Shown here: in pieces, positions 10,913 to 24,612 of the stretch | How positions within the stretch are numbered: the first letter of the stretch is position 1 | Layout of the letters: each line of letters opens with the position of its first letter | Origin: Mauremys mutica | Lineage: Eukaryota; Chordata; Testudines; Geoemydidae | NCBI RefSeq assembly: GCF_020497125.1 | Contig: NC_059075.1 | Coordinates: 36,988,003-37,052,002 of the forward strand | Direction: 5' to 3' | Length of the DNA stretch: 64,000 nt | Made by a program: the position numbers and the translations under genes | The notes under the pieces: model-generated | Told to the model about the DNA's origin: nothing | The model's input: only the letters and a program-made list of their open reading frames with translations | The model's database searches: none

Positions 10913-13900
10913 TATCTTCAGTAAGAGGGAGGGCATTGAAAATGTGATTTTGACAGATTTATATACAGATTTGGTAAGTTAGAGGCAAATAATGATTTCA
11001 GCATAGTGCTGCATAGCCTACCCTATTATATGCCTCTCTTCTGTCAAAAGGAGTCACCTGCCATTCCACCCAGCACCCAAATGCCTTGCTGCTTTAGTAA
11101 TGAAAGAATATGATCCCTTGCCACTCTCCTGTCAGCCTGTGAAATGCTGGATCCCACAGCATGTGTATGTTTCATCAATAAAGCTCTCATCAGTTGTTAA
11201 TGATAACAGCAGCAGGAAGCCCTGTACAGTGTGTTCTGTCAACCGAGAGGCCCCTTAATAACCTCAGAAATGTTTTTTTTCCTTTCCCCACCCTCGCTGT
11301 ATTTTTTGCAGACTGACAAGAAGAAATCACCTCTTTCACTTATGCTTGCCAAATCTAGAAAGAAGCAAGTGATAAAATATTCATTAAAAAGGAAAAAAAT
11401 GCATTATAATAATGTTAACAGAGCAGCTGAAAGCAACAGAATGTACCGATAACTGTATGTACTTTATTTCAGCCACCCCCTGGTCTGGCTTGTCCATGTG
11501 ATTATACAGAGAGATGGAGGTAGAAAAAAATGCTTGGTGCAATCAAGTTCTATACCCTAGGACATTAGACAGCACCATAAAGCAGGGTCGGGGGTGAGGG
11601 GGCTGTTTGAGAAGCTGCCTACAGTACACATCTCTTTGCAGAGAAGATGACCACCAACAGTTTATTAGATCATATGATGTTGCAGCTGGGTGTTTCAAAG
11701 TACTCAAATCACCAATGCGACTGTGTGTCAAAAGGTGTGTAGAAACTCATGGTGCAGTGATAATGTGATGCAATTCTCCAGCTTACGTGAGGATCTGAGA
11801 TGTGAAATTGTTTCAAAATCCTCAGTTTAAGGTGATATACAAGGCAAGGTAAAACTCTGCTCAGTAAATTAGTGTTAACTTCAGCGTTGTATTAACATTT
11901 AGAAATATACTGAGAGATTAATTGGCTTGCATGTATTATGTAAGATAATTTAAATGCTTAGTTTTATGCATTTACCTACAATTTACAGTTCAATACATTA
12001 GACATTCATAAATAGTCTGTAAATCAATGTAAGTCTTTAGTTTACAAACAGATTTAAATTTCAGAGTGTCTGCAAAGAATTACTGTCTGGAAATGGACCT
12101 CATAAAATTACAAAAAAAAGGTACTATGCCTTCTGGCATAATAAGCACATAAGCACACTACAGGCAGTGACATCAATAGTTAAGATTGCCTGACATTTTC
12201 CAGTATAAGACCTTGTTTTCAGTAGCTTAAAACTTTGTGAAACTTGGGGTGAAATTTTCCACTGTACATGTCTGCCTCTGACTCAATTTCTTCAATTTTT
12301 TCAGCAAAAATGATTCAGCCATTTCTCAAAATGAGATTAGGGAAAGAGACATTGTTTTAAAAAACTATAGCTGTTTTGTTGTGAATAACTAGCACCTCCA
12401 TGCTTTGGAGCAGGGATTTGAGATTTTGAGGGGTGGGGGGTACACTAGTGTCAGGGAGGTACCTTTTGCCCAAATTTGATCAAATTCTAAGCTCCTGAAA
12501 AGTCTCAGCACAGACTTGTTAGAGTTTAGCAGCTAAATTCTCTGAAGATTCCATCTGCAAAGAGCATGCTCCATCCCCTATCTACTGACTGGACTGTGCA
12601 TGCACCATCTCACAGAGTGACTAATCATGCTCCATACCAGGGCTACAGACACAGAGCAGGACTTCCCTTGAAATTGTTCCTTCCAAGAGTTGCTGTGGTG
12701 AAAGGCAACCCTCTCACTTCAATATTTTCAATATTCCTCCTTGCAGGTGCCAAGGCAGGTAGGAGAAGGAGAGATAGGCATGGGGCAAAAAGATCTGCAC
12801 ACATTGTAGCCAAACTCCCTTCAGCACCTGAACAGAACCCAGCATTCCTGAATCTCATCATTTCTCTTCTCTCACCAAATAGCAGTGAAACCCACTGGCA
12901 AAATGTGAGCCACCTCTCTGTGTACTGGCCGGCCAACATAGTGCAAGACAACCTACTACTATCAGTGACTTGCTTAGAACAAGTAACAGAGATCTGTGCT
13001 GTGGATTTCAAAGTTCTAACCCTGCTGATGACCCATGTGGGACTATGACCCATGTTGTGAGTTAATATGGTTCCACATGGTGGAATTTCTGGATTGATTG
13101 GTTTAAAAAATATTGGAATTTACATTAAAAAACCTACATTAAAAGAATGTTAAAATTGCAAGTTAGGAAATCAAAAGTTAGGAAATATTAGGATTAATGT
13201 CCGCCGGCCCTAGCCCTCTTGTGCCTATGCATTCTGACATGGTTGTGTATTATTTTTTCCACCAGATCCCTGACTCACTCAATGCACGGGGTGGATGATG
13301 CTCACTGAGTGGTAGCCATTCATTATTGTTTTTTAGCCTCATCATTTAGTGTGTGCCCACATATACCCTGCACTGGTCCAGAGCCCAAGATTTCCATGTA
13401 ATTTTTATTTCTCTAAAGTTTGGAACGTGTGTTTTAATATCTGTTGTATGCAGTATCTTTCTTAGAAGCTTGCAAAGCAAAGGGTAAACATTCTGAAAGG
13501 GCAGCCTTCCTTTCTTGGTTTCAATTTGTATGATTACTATTTAGTGACCAAATTTGACTTGCAGATGCAAATTCAAATACTTGTGCATGCAACTACTCAA
13601 TTCTAGATGCAAGTCAGGTAGCTAACAGTACTACTGAATAGTTTGCATGAAAATTTTGCCTGCAATAGGAAAGACTGAGTCTTAGCATGGGTACAAAAAA
13701 TATAAGCCAAAATCTCTTTCCCTATTTTCTTTGTCCTTTTCCATTGGACAAACTTTTGGTATGTTTATTCAAACTGAACCTCAGCTGATGCTAATTGCAG
13801 TAAACTCTGGAACAGTTTGCTTTGCACTTCCTCTGCTTGGTCAGTAATGGCAGGCAACATCATCTTCCCATTTCTAACCAAAAGGAATGAAGGCTTCAAA

Positions 13901-14831
13901 AGAGCTCCCACAAAACACACACCCAAGGGAAGCAAACAGACCTTTGAAATAACAATAAACCAGCACAGTCCAAGCAAAAAGTCCAAACACACAGAACTCT
14001 GACTCAACAGTGGGAAAAAATTTACACACCATTCCCATAATATAGATATTTATATCTATACACCCACCTTCTCCCTTGCCAGTTCCTTACTTCTTTAATT
14101 GAACTGTATTTCATCAAGGCTGTTTCTGAAGCTTTCAGATAATGCTATCCACAAATCCACATGCACTTGGAATACAGTGGTTCATGAACAACCTTTTCAT
14201 CATGTTCACTAACCAAGATCTTGATGCAACCAGAGTCTTTGGCTCACTTCATCCTTCCCTTGTGCTTTAAACAAACCACTTCCCCAGACCTAGAGGGCCA
14301 TAACTGTGGTTGTTGGAAAAATTCATTTAACACAGTTGATTGTAACATCCTCTCTCTTCCCCTCAGCCCCCCTTGTAATAACTTCCTTATTTGTGTGAAT
14401 GCTGTTCATACATACCAGATGTGTACTCAAAATTTCTGACCGAATAGAAATGTATTGTTCATAATAACTATCTTCCTCTTCACGTCTGCTGTATAATTAT
14501 ATTTATGATAGGTAGCTAGCTTATTTTCTGTAGTGTACATTTTACTACATATCTGGAGAGAAGCTGGGGAATTCTTCTTTTAGAGGTGCAGTTCTTGCCA
14601 TCTGCAGCCATACCACCTATGGCTGCAAACACTCCAGATCTAACAAGATGAGAAAAATTGGGCTAAACAGAGAGAAGACCTTCACGGCAAACTCAAGATA
14701 TTGCAGAAAATAATACTGATGGCTCAGTAGATGGCACTCTGTTCTGACTCATGACTGAAGCAAGGCCCCAGCATAGTGCTAGGGGATGCTAGGTTGTCAT
14801 GGGTGCAGTTGGGCCAATGAGATGTGAACAG
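10913..14831. other. No gene or clear repeat recognised
   Basis: About 3.9 kb of AT-rich DNA. Open frames such as 12566-13048 (160 codons) and its antisense shadow have no recognisable domain, signal or membrane segment. No terminal repeats were found. Confidence 0.45.
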
Positions 14832-15048
14832 TAGGGCTGACTGAAAGTTTTCCATGAAATCTGATTTTTAATGGAAAATTTGGTTTTTGATTAAATAATT
14901 TGTTTTGCAGAAAAGGTCTGCTTCCTGTGGGAAATGTCAAGTTTTTATTTAAAAAAAAATAGCAGAAAACCAAAGAATTTTGGCTTTTTGACAAAAAGTC
15001 ACCATTTTCCACAGAATCATCCCTTATGCTATTTTCTGACCAGTTCTA
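14832..15048. mobile_element. A/T-rich hAT-like short element, family Q
   Basis: Begins TAGGGCTGACTGA and ends CTGACCAGTTCTA, imperfect inverted copies, with runs of gaaaa/ttttc symmetry inside. A better-preserved relative at 56968-57282 has an 8-bp duplication. No target duplication is readable here. Confidence 0.5.
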
Positions 15049-15385
15049 ATGAGTGATGAATTCTGACCTACTTGGCTCACTATAAGCTTTCAGAGTATTC
15101 AGAGGTGCATGTTCCTGCATTTTCATATGCAGAAAAGTGATGTGCACATGCAACCACAAGTGCATTTTATCCATTATGTGGGCTTTACAGCTTGGTCCCT
15201 AAAAACCTAATGGTACTTTTTGCAAGTGTCCTAGGAAAATTCCTTCCTGAATATTCACCTTACCATCCCTACATACACAGAGAAGCCATATAGTTTTAGT
15301 CAGAGTGGCCTTTATTTTAGATAAAGAGAACATCAAAACATGTACATTCTCCATGAGAGGAAGCACAGTTTGTGACAACTCTCAT

Positions 15386-15678
15386 TATTGCCAACTCTCA
15401 TGATTTTCACACGTCTTGCAATATCTGGTATTTTTCTCAGTGCTCCAGATCTTGGAGTCATGTGAATCTGAGAATCTCAGCTTTTTGTTGTTGTTGTTGT
15501 TAAATACATTTCTAGTTATGGTTGCAGAGAAAAAGGTTGAAAATGTGACCTTGCCCGCCCCCCAAAGCTCAAAAATCAGGAGGTAAATAAAAATAAATCA
15601 TTTTTTTTCATTTTTGAACATTTAATGTTTGTTTTTCATGCCTGACCCATGATTTTTAACTGTGTGAGGTTGGCAATA
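15386..15678. mobile_element. Inverted-repeat element, attgccaac ends
   Basis: The left end reads attgccaactctcatgattt and the right end, reverse-complemented, reads attgccaacctcacac followed by an atttt-rich match: an imperfect inverted repeat of about 30 bp. It contains a (GTT)n tract at about 15486-15501. A fragment of the same end occurs at 55465-55505. No ORF; non-autonomous. Confidence 0.6.
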
Positions 15679-16839
15679 CCATGTGTGTATGTGCATGTGT
15701 GTCCAAAATGCCCTGCATTGTTCTGAACACTAAATGACAGCATAGCAACTGCATCTGCAGTGGGAAACAGGGGGGGGAAGTGATTTGGAAGGGAGAAGAC
15801 ACCCCTCCACAGCACTCAAAAAACAAATTGTAAGAGATGAAAGCTACACATACCATAACTCTGCAGCTTCAGCTGCATACATAACACTTCCTGTCCAAAT
15901 TGTTGTACTCGGTTTTACTCAGTGTTGTTAAGTAGATGCTCTGTTTCATCAGAGAGACAAATGCACTTTAGTAGGTGAAGAGAGATGATCCAATAATTCA
16001 TCTGCAAATGTTGTAGCTTTTCCATTAATGAACAGATTATAATTTTTGGAATCTATTTATTTTGCAGAACTATCTGCTAGAAATTATAGAAAGTGAAAAA
16101 TGAACAAATGAAACATTTGACTGGCTACAAAACTTTTCTGGTGTCATGGAAAGTTACCCTAAATGCCCTTAAGAGACCCTCACAACTTTTTCCTTTATCT
16201 AGGTACATGGACCAAAACAGATATACATGCCCCAAACAGAGATTACCCCCTAAAATGTGATTACTTTGCCTGCTCAAATGACACCTTTGGATATTCTCAG
16301 TGATCTCATTGGCTGCCAAGCAAGTCCCAGTGATCATTCCAGTTTCCACTGCTTGCCACCTGCCCTGCTGTGTACTCTTGAGAAGAGGATTTCAATCAGG
16401 CAGGGTTCCCAATAGGAGCAGAAGATGCTCAGTACTAATGGAGCCCTTACTTCAGGCTCCATGAAGCTGCCTTTTTATACACACCTCTGGGTCCCTCTTT
16501 GTTAGGCATCAGTTAGCATATCATCAGGAGGTGCAGAAAGGGAGCAACTTTTTATAGCATGCAAGTGTTATATTACCAGCCATCTGTGTTCATTCAAGAT
16601 CACTACAGGCTCTACAGCTAATCCAAATCCTCCATTTGTGCATAGAAAAGTTCTGTCTGTCTAGGTAATTATATAGCCCTCATCATCATAGTACCCGAGC
16701 ATCTTAAAGAACAGTTCCCTCTCCCCTAAAGGATTTCTTCTTGCACTGTATGTGAAATGAGTTAATGGAATTACCCTACTAGGGAGGGTGACTAGGCGAA
16801 TGAACCTATTGTATCATGCCATCAAGTCAAATCATAATA
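15679..16839. other. No gene or repeat recognised
   Basis: Only short motif-less open frames and a small TG-rich patch near 15680-15702. Confidence 0.5.
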
Positions 16840-16981
16840 GGAAGATTTTGCCCTTCTGTAGCACCTTCTGAGAAGATCAAAGCTTCCTACAGTCATTAAT
16901 GAATCAACTCTCCTGACATCCCATGAAGTCAATATTATTATCAGTCCCTTTTTACTGAAAAAAAACAAGGCACGAAAGGTG
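16840..16981 (-). repeat. MIR/CORE-SINE 3' half, minus strand
   Basis: Reverse-complemented, the segment shows the MIR order: ggactgataataatattgac, then catgggatgtcaggag, attcattaatg, and a final agaaggtgctacagaag. The matching 5' half appears about 410 bp to the right at 17393-17455, so the copy seems to have been split by an insertion. Confidence 0.5.
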
Positions 16982-17392
16982 GGATCCTTGGGAATGCTCT
17001 GGCCCCGAAACAGTAGGTAAAAGAGACAAAGCTGCATAAAAGGGCTCTAAAAGCCCATTATCCAGGTAAAAGGGGATTTCTTCTGGCACAGGCACTATGG
17101 AAGATGGCCATGTAAGTGCTCCAAGGACCTCCTTGCAGCCCCCTATGTTCAGGGGTGGGAGGGGAATGTCGAAGGCAGGACAGCACCTCTGCTCCAGAGA
17201 TTGCAGGCAGCACTGCAATAACTTAGCCAGGGCCTCAAAGTTACCTAAAATACACTGGGAGCTGCTCCAGCTCCTGGAGCACTCCAGGATTGGGAGGATG
17301 CAAAGGTAGCTTAGCCACCATCTCCTACCTGCCACCCAGGTTGTCAGTGCTGTGCTGCATCTCTGAGCATCATAACACAGAATCTCAACCCA
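16982..17392. other. Unidentified 410-bp insert between two MIR halves
   Basis: Not part of MIR, and not recognised. It is GC-richer than its flanks and contains a 127-codon minus-strand frame with no known domain. No inverted termini or target duplication could be read, so its nature is open. Confidence 0.3.
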
Positions 17393-17455
17393 ATTGTTTA
17401 AGCAACTTGCTCAGGTTCACAGGGAGTCTGTGAAGGAGCCAAAACAGCCCAAATT
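17393..17455 (-). repeat. MIR/CORE-SINE 5' half, minus strand
   Basis: Reverse-complemented it reads cctgtgaacctgagcaagtt, then gcttaaa, corresponding to the MIR core (ctgtgtgaccttgggcaagt, then cacttaa). It stops where the 16840-16981 piece would continue. Confidence 0.45.
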
Positions 17456-17557
17456 GCAGAGACACTTAAGCACTCTTGTAACCATTACCTTCTCTTCCAC
17501 TCCTCATTCACTCTTTTGTCCTCACTTGGTATGCAGTTCTCTATTTAGTCATCCTCA

Positions 17558-17664
17558 AGTCCATGAAAGCTTATGCCCAAATAAAATTGTTAGTCTTTAG
17601 GGTGCCAGCAGACTCCTTGTTGTTTTTGTGGATACAGACTAAAACAGCTACCCCCCGATACTGA
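17558..17664 (-). mobile_element. SINE, short turtle-type unit, minus strand
   Basis: Reverse-complemented it starts tatcggggggtagctg and contains gtctgtatccacaaaaacaa, a ctaaagactaaca block and atttgggcataagctttcat. It is homologous along its whole length to the forward part of the hairpin SINE at 29835, which has a target duplication. It carries no ORF. I cannot assign the head to a specific RNA gene with confidence. Confidence 0.75.
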
Positions 17665-17794
17665 AACCAATGTGACTAATGGCGGCATAAGGTGCTATTC
17701 AGTATGAGTAGAACCCTACTAAGCACTTGGTCCCATTGATGGGATCCATCAGTAGCACTACTTGAGGATTAAGGTATTACCCAAACATGAATAT

Positions 17795-17905
17795 GGGCCT
17801 TTTAGACTGCCAGCTCTTTGGGGCAGGGAGCAGGTCTTTTTCTGTGAAGTGTTCAACACCCCTTGGAAGCTATAATAATAATTAATCATTAAAGAAACAA
17901 ACAAA
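17795..17905 (+). repeat. L2-like LINE 3' end
   Basis: Contains agctctttggggcaggga and a downstream aacaccccttggaagct, followed by a (TAAT)-type tail, the order found at 3' ends of L2-type LINEs. No coding part remains. Confidence 0.45.
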
Positions 17906-19137
17906 CTTTGGTCAAAATGTAGCCTAACAGAACCTCCTTTAAACAGCTTCTAAACATATAATTCTGAAACAGGAAGTGGCATATGATTTCACGTCAAGCA
18001 CAGAAAAAACAGCCATTGGTGCCAGCACCTAATCTCTTTTCTATTTAAAAACAGATTGATTCTGTTTCATATGACTCCAGAACCAGTGGCTGGTTAGCCC
18101 TACATTTTATTTTTACACAACATATCACAGGACTTTAATTCAGAGTTTCCTTGTTATTATAATTATCATTCTTCTTTTGACCATGGGCTCCTGACGGTAT
18201 TAGAGTTTTCACATAGTGCTGTTATGTGGCCACAGCAGGGAAGCTGCATTAAGCAAAGAGATTGTTTCCATGTTATATCCAGCTATGGTATGTAACAATA
18301 CTTTTTCCACATTTAGATCCCTTGCTGGCTGCTCCCAATGGAAAGAGTCAGAAGGGCAGAGAAAGACAGTGTTGCACATGGGTGGTTTTTGCAGGTCACA
18401 TAAATCTAATTATAGCCTGAAACTTCTGAGCCCACTATTAGACATGCTTTAGTTTTCTGTAACTTCCAACTTTCTCTTCTCTCAATAGCAAGAGAACAAC
18501 CCTGAGGGTATGTTTTCAGGCCTAAACCAGCAAGCGAGGTTAATTGCTTCCCTACTGCTGCCATGCATGAAAAGTCCATCCATTTAAACACACCTCCAGT
18601 CCTGCAAGAGTCAGCTGGTATGTTAAGATGAGTGTAGCATGAATTTATCCCATCTTGCTTCAGGCCCACCTACTGTCTCAGTTTCCTTCAGTGTGGTGCC
18701 TGTTTTCCCTCATATGGTTCACTGATTCCCAATGTGGTTAGGTTTCTGAGATCATTTAGGTCTCTGGCTAGGTCACAGAAATCCACCCCTTAGATAGTTA
18801 ATCAAATGCCAAAAGGAATCACAAAAAAACATTGTTCTGCCCCAGTCTCTTGCTGTGCACAGACCTTCCTCACAGGGTCTGTTATCTTCTGCCACCATTT
18901 TTTGCCCTTCTCTTGGCCTCAGCTTCCAGTCCTCCTGGACTCCAATAAGACCCTTATTTTCCTTACTAACAGGGCAGGCTGCACCACTTTACAATGTGGT
19001 AAGACAGGAGGAACCCACATCCACGCTCTACTATGGGTACCCTGCTCAGGGACTCTAAACCATTCAGCTTTCTGACCTGCAACCTACGCTACCCTGTCTT
19101 ATCTTCCCGGGGCCTCTTCCTGTGTGTTCAGCCTAGG
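17906..19137. other. No gene or repeat recognised
   Basis: Short open frames only, without motifs. Confidence 0.5.
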
Positions 19138-19145
19138 CCTCCTGA

Positions 19146-19512
19146 AAGGATGACCACATTTCCCAAACAGTAACCTCCAGCCACTTGTCCAAGGCCCCCT
19201 GCCCCCATGGTTGTTGCCCGTCTCTGGAACCCTGTGGGCCCCCCTCAGAAGGCTGTTGCCCCGCCCTCCCCCTCCCCCCAGCCCTTGCAGGAGGCTGGCA
19301 TCTCTGCTCGCCCCCCTCCCCACATGTTCCTCTACACCAAACCACACTTTTTTGACAAAAGTGGACATTTGTCCCATTTGCTCTTGCCAACTGATCAAGT
19401 CAGCAAGAGCAAACAGGACAGATGCCTACTTTTGAAAAAAAGAGTCGGAATAGCTGGGACAAGGCTTAAAAAAGGGACTGTCCCATCCAAAACGGGATGT
19501 ATGGTCACCCTA
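19146..19512. mobile_element. hAT-like non-autonomous element (367 bp)
   Basis: The left end (aggatgaccacatttccc) and right end (gggatgtatggtcaccct) are inverted copies with few mismatches. They are flanked by cctcctga at 19138-19145 and cctcctca at 19513-19520, an 8-bp duplication matching at 7 of 8. The end sequence is related to the 124-bp family at 697 and 42418, but the interior differs. The internal 135-codon frame is proline-rich and has no transposase motif. Confidence 0.8.
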
Positions 19513-19520
19513 CCTCCTCA

Positions 19521-22112
19521 GTGTAACTTAACGAGTCTCTCCTGTGCCAAGAAGAGCACATCCTCAGAAAAGAATATGGTCCTCAGTTTGTGCTTTGGGT
19601 TAAAGTTCAGGTAGGTTGCTGCTTTATTTGGATTGATTCCCACATCCCTGTACTCATGACATCCCACTGAGATTTCAGTGAAACATCAGCTGGAGACAGC
19701 TCAGACGCTGGAGTGGAAGGCCAGCACTGAATGAGATGAGGGGAAGTGCTATATTTCCATTTCTCTCTTCTTAGGGGGTGACTAGAGCAGAGCTCTTTCC
19801 CTACCATTTTCCCATTGTTGCTACCAGTGGGAGCAGTAGTTTCACCCTGCTAGCAACAGGAGGAATGCTAGTGTAGGCCGGCTCAAAAGCAGGTCTAGAC
19901 AACATGGTAATTAAAGCAGGCTCAGCATTACCACTTGGTGCTATGACAGGTATCCTGGTGATCACAGTGTGTTAATCACTATGTTGTCTAAACTTGCTCA
20001 GAGCATTTTCTAGACAAAATGGTGGGTGAAATGCCAGCATCTTCATTTGTGCTCCTACTGGTAGATCAGCACCGATGGCAGAAACAGTTGGATATTTTAG
20101 AGGATAAATCTACTGGAGAAAAAGCTTTAGTCACCCTTTCCCCACTTGCATCCCTCATGTTTGCTTCTGAAGGCTGGGGTTTCAGGCTAATAAATTTGGC
20201 TGGAGAAATGTGAGACAATTTAAAAGAGAGGAAGGCTCAACTGCAAGATGATAATAGAACCCAGAAAGGGGAGATGGGATGCTCTTTCAATTAAATCCTC
20301 TGTAACATGGGACAAAATATGGACAACTGGTATAGCCATGTTCATAAAAATCACTGAGGAGAATTGCAGAAATATACGGTATACATTCTCCTACACATTC
20401 CCATGGCTGGCTGTCTAGATGAACCTGGACAATTGTTACAGATGGTAGGCATTCAGATTAGCATCTGAACCTACATTTATCTATTCTTTCCATGACTCTT
20501 CCTTTTCACTTAATGGAACAACACATATATACATGTCCACATCACCATTATGAAAAACTTACCAAAAGATGACAATTTGCTCCTGAGCCCCAGTAGCCTT
20601 CATTGTATTTAATTACCTCCATTCTTCAACTGTGTTGAAGTTTAGTGTGTTTACAGCTAAGTAAATAATTTATTCAAAGAATTTTACTTTCTTTTCTGTT
20701 TGTGAACCACTTGTGAGCAACTTACATTTTTCCTTAATTCAAAAGGTTTCAGCAAATAATTCTTGGTCTTCAGATCATTTTGGGAAGTTTGTTGCAAATA
20801 TACAATATTTGAAATTTGATCTGTTTTGATCAATTCTGAATGGACAGACATATGTAATGTTCTGGATCCCTGGCTGAATCAGTGTAAATCTTAAAATAAG
20901 ATTTCCCATGTGAATACTTGCAATTATAAATTCAAATGCTATCTTCTATGAAGAAGGCCAAATATTCTGATGCTATAAATGTGTAAACCTTCATGGAAGC
21001 CAATTAACACCATTTACACCAATTAATAATTTGGCCCACATTCTGCTCTAGACACTGTGCTTCTGAACTTTTTTTACAATAAACTCATTCAGTATTTGGG
21101 TAAGCAAACGGCTTTTCTGGGAAGACTGTTTTTAGGGCAAGATCTCGGTCAAAAAGAATTTGTTTACAAACTTAACCACATATTTTCAGGAGATGCTGGC
21201 ACTAAGTATTTGAAAATCTTTAATAAAATACGCCTGAAACTACTGCAGTATATTGAGCAATTCTGTAGTATATTTTTATAAGGGCAGGAGATAAACAGCT
21301 TATAAGAATGTCATTTTTTTTGCTGCTCTCTAGCAATCCTTTAGTATTTATCACTTGCCGGCCTTTCAAGGACTGTAATGGAATTTAAAGCTTATTGGCA
21401 TGGCTGGAGCAAGCTGTTTGCTCCACTTCCCTAACCTGGAGATTTGCTGCTACAGGCTATATTTTTGTGGAAATAAATGGCAATTTCACTTCACTGTTAT
21501 TCATGGGATCATAACATTTGAGGTTCATGAGGAATCAGATGGTTTATTTATTACAAATCTTCACAATACCTGGGAGTTTCATGAATTTTAGCAAACATAA
21601 TTTGTCTAAAAACTCATACCAGAAAGTGGCGTTATTCTTTATTCATTTTTCATCCTTCTTGCCTATTTTAAAATATTTCACTTAGCCAATTAGGGAACAG
21701 ACACAATACCATGAGACTTAAGTGATCAGTGACATGCCACAAACAAAGAATAGGGAATAAGATAAAGTTCAGTTCTTGAACAACCCATCAACTAATACAT
21801 CTTCACAAAAATGATATGGTAAATATTTACAAATAACAAACACATTTGTAGCAATTCTGTTCCCTTTGTGAATGATTCTTGAACAGAAAAATATCTGGTT
21901 CAATTTAACATCTTATTTATTCACAGCAAATAATTGAGTGTGCTCTAGTTAACACACCTCAGGAAGCATCAGAGCTGCATGGACCAATAGAGAGGTGTTT
22001 TCAGATTCCTTATGACAAACACTTTTACCCAATGTTTACAGTTCCAAGGACCTAAGTGGTAACTTGCCAGGAGGCTGAAGATTGCATTGAATTTGCAATA
22101 TATATGTCATTA
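19521..22112. other. No gene or repeat recognised
   Basis: About 2.6 kb, very AT-rich from 20.5 kb on, with no supportable coding sequence or repeat ends. Confidence 0.5.
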
Positions 22113-22133
22113 ATTATTATTATTATTATTATT
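22113..22133. repeat. (ATT)n microsatellite
   Basis: About seven ATT units in a row. Confidence 0.85.
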
Positions 22134-24084
22134 TTGCAGTACTACCATGCTCTCAATGATGATTTGTCTCTTTAGAGGAATAGAAGTTGCTTGTTGGCCA
22201 TGTTCATCAGGCATGAAAACATGCACTTTCTTTGCTTTGTCTGCCTGTCACTTCAGATGATGTGTTAAAACCAAAGTCCCTGAGATTCCTTCACAAGGGT
22301 GGCAGGTGGGAGGAGCTGTCAAGGGGAAAATTAAGGATTTCCAGGTAGCTATGGTTTTTCATCCAACTTTCCCTCCCATCTCTAAAAACTTTTTCTAACA
22401 TCCACTGTTGTCTGAGAGTTGTTTTAACCAACATAATTGATGTTGCATCTGCCTACACAATTTTGTAATACCAATATCTAGCTCATCACTTTGTAAAGTT
22501 TTGGAAGATGCTTGTATGTTATATGTGATCATCATGAAGCTTCTCTTTACTTGGGGTTTGTTTCATGGCTAAACCTTTCCTGGAAAAATTGAAAACTTTC
22601 TTATATTCACTGGAAGATTTCTATCATGCATGTATGCAAATTTTCCTCCCCCTTGCCGCCGCTTATCTCTCTGTTTGTTTCACTCTGCAATTGCATATTT
22701 ACGCTGAATGCTCTGTTAGTCTGGCCACTGTCAGGCTGGCATGATTTGCCAGAGAGTGATCATTACACAACTTTATGTCAATGCCTTCCACATGTTGGTT
22801 GTCTTTGAATTCTTCCCCGATGAGTGCAGTACCACAAGCCACTATTAATACTGGACACTACTCTTTATTTCAATGTGGGATTGCCAAGAATATGGGGCCA
22901 ATTACCTCCATGGAGCTACACCAGTTGACACCAGCTGAGGATCTGGCCCATGTTATTAAGAGGCACTGTGGACCGTATGCGTTCTGGATGATGCAGCCCT
23001 CATTTGTATGCTATATGGCATAAGAATTCCCTCTCATTGGTGACTTTTTCATATTCATTAGTCTAAAAGCATATCTGACCATACAATCTTGGGCTGTGCT
23101 TTGAACAGATCTCATAAGTAGTGTTGGGCCAGGCTGGGATGACCTCCATGAACATATAGGGGCAATAGACAGTGGCACAGTTGATTCAGTAAATGAATGC
23201 GTCTCCATCTTGTTATTAGAGCACAATAACAGCTGTGCACACTGATTTATGGACATATGAAATGTTCAGCAATCAGTCAATTCCCCAAGCTTGGAGGTAA
23301 GGGAACTGAATGAAAGTGCAGTAGGCAGATTCATTTATTTCCAATCTGGAGACCCCTCTTTTGGAGCCATGTAACCTAGGCTCTTAGACAAAGAGATTCT
23401 GCAGGGAAATACCCAGGAACAGTTAAGCATGGGGAGGGAGCTTCAATGAAATTCATATTTGTATGTTGTTATCTGAATTACCAGTAGACCCAAATGGGGA
23501 AAGGGACTCTGACAGTTCCCAGCAAGTGTAGAAAGTTCCTTGAAGTAATGCTCTAACTGGGATATAGGGGAGATACTAAAGAAAACAAGGCAATCTGAGA
23601 TGTGTTGTTCCCTTTATGAAACATACTCAAAGGGCTATATGAGTATCAAGTGGTTTTGTTTTGAGTAGAAAAAATGTAGGGGCAGATGCACTTGAATGTG
23701 TGTGGGGGAGAGGGGAGTTGTGTGGATCTGAGGAACACTGCTCCTGCTCTCGTCCTTGAGCCCAGACTCGTAATTAGGTTATGCCCGGCACAGGCAACTG
23801 GAACAGGGAACCTACCTTCTCTTATCCCCAGCATGGCTATGTAGAGTTCAGTTACAATCAAGCGCTAAACAAAGTTACAGTAATTTTTTCCATGCTACTT
23901 TCTAGCCTGATGAAGACTCCTAAATTAAATCCCTGGATGCCATTTATCCTTGTAGCTAATTAGCTAATAAGGAGTGCGTGGCTGCTAGTACTGTATGGAA
24001 AAGAGGATTTGGAAATTCATACTTTTGTGTTCCACTGTGATTGTTGCTGACCTGCGTGTGTTGCTTTATAGTCTGTCACTCTTG
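22134..24084. other. No gene recognised
   Basis: Mostly unique-looking. At about 22885-22955 a ggggccaatt... gatctggccca stretch with an inner accagttgacaccagct resembles half of the palindromic family P, too short for a firm call. Confidence 0.4.
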
Positions 24085-24196
24085 TTCACACGGAGCAGTA
24101 CATTATTCTGCAAGGAGTCCTAGTGATTTCACTGGGAATGGCTGCAGAGCAAGCTACTGCTCAACGTGAGTAGGAGTGGCACAACTGGGCCCTAGA
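24085..24196. mobile_element. Palindromic short element, family P (degraded)
   Basis: The right arm gctcaacgtgagtaggagtg, followed by gcacaactgggccct, mirrors the left-arm bases cactcttgttcacacggag. The centre (gtgatttcactggg) corresponds to the hinge of the family. Diverged. Confidence 0.45.
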
Positions 24197-24612
24197 TTTT
24201 AAAAAATTCCCTGACTGGGTTTCTGACCCTCTTAAAATTCCCACATAGCCAAACTGCCCATTGTAGAATAGATTGTCATAGAATATGATTGACCGTTAAA
24301 GTGTTTATTGACTTTGTGGCAGAGTGGATGAAAGTCTCCTTTATGAAACTGGTTAGTTTCCAATAACCTTTCGGAAAGCTAAATAAAACCCTTGATGGGT
24401 TTTTAGATGTAGTGAATGCAAATCCCAAAGTATCATCATTTCCATGCCTCTGCCAGGGTCTGAAATTTGCGAGAGGAGGGGGCGGGGGATAAACCGAGCC
24501 TTCCCTGTGCAATGGGAAAAACTGGATGGCATCTCACAAATACAACAATGTGTTAGTGAAAAATGCTAATTGTTCAACCTGTACATGAATTAATCACACA
24601 TGCAAGACCTAA

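Noticed and set aside
12566..13053. 160-codon frame with a 136-codon antisense frame
   Set aside because: No recognisable motif on either strand and no splice or start context; mutual antisense openness points to composition.
22113..22133. Tandem trinucleotide array as a possible CRISPR-like or satellite repeat
   Set aside because: A plain ATT microsatellite; there are no spaced repeats anywhere in the window.
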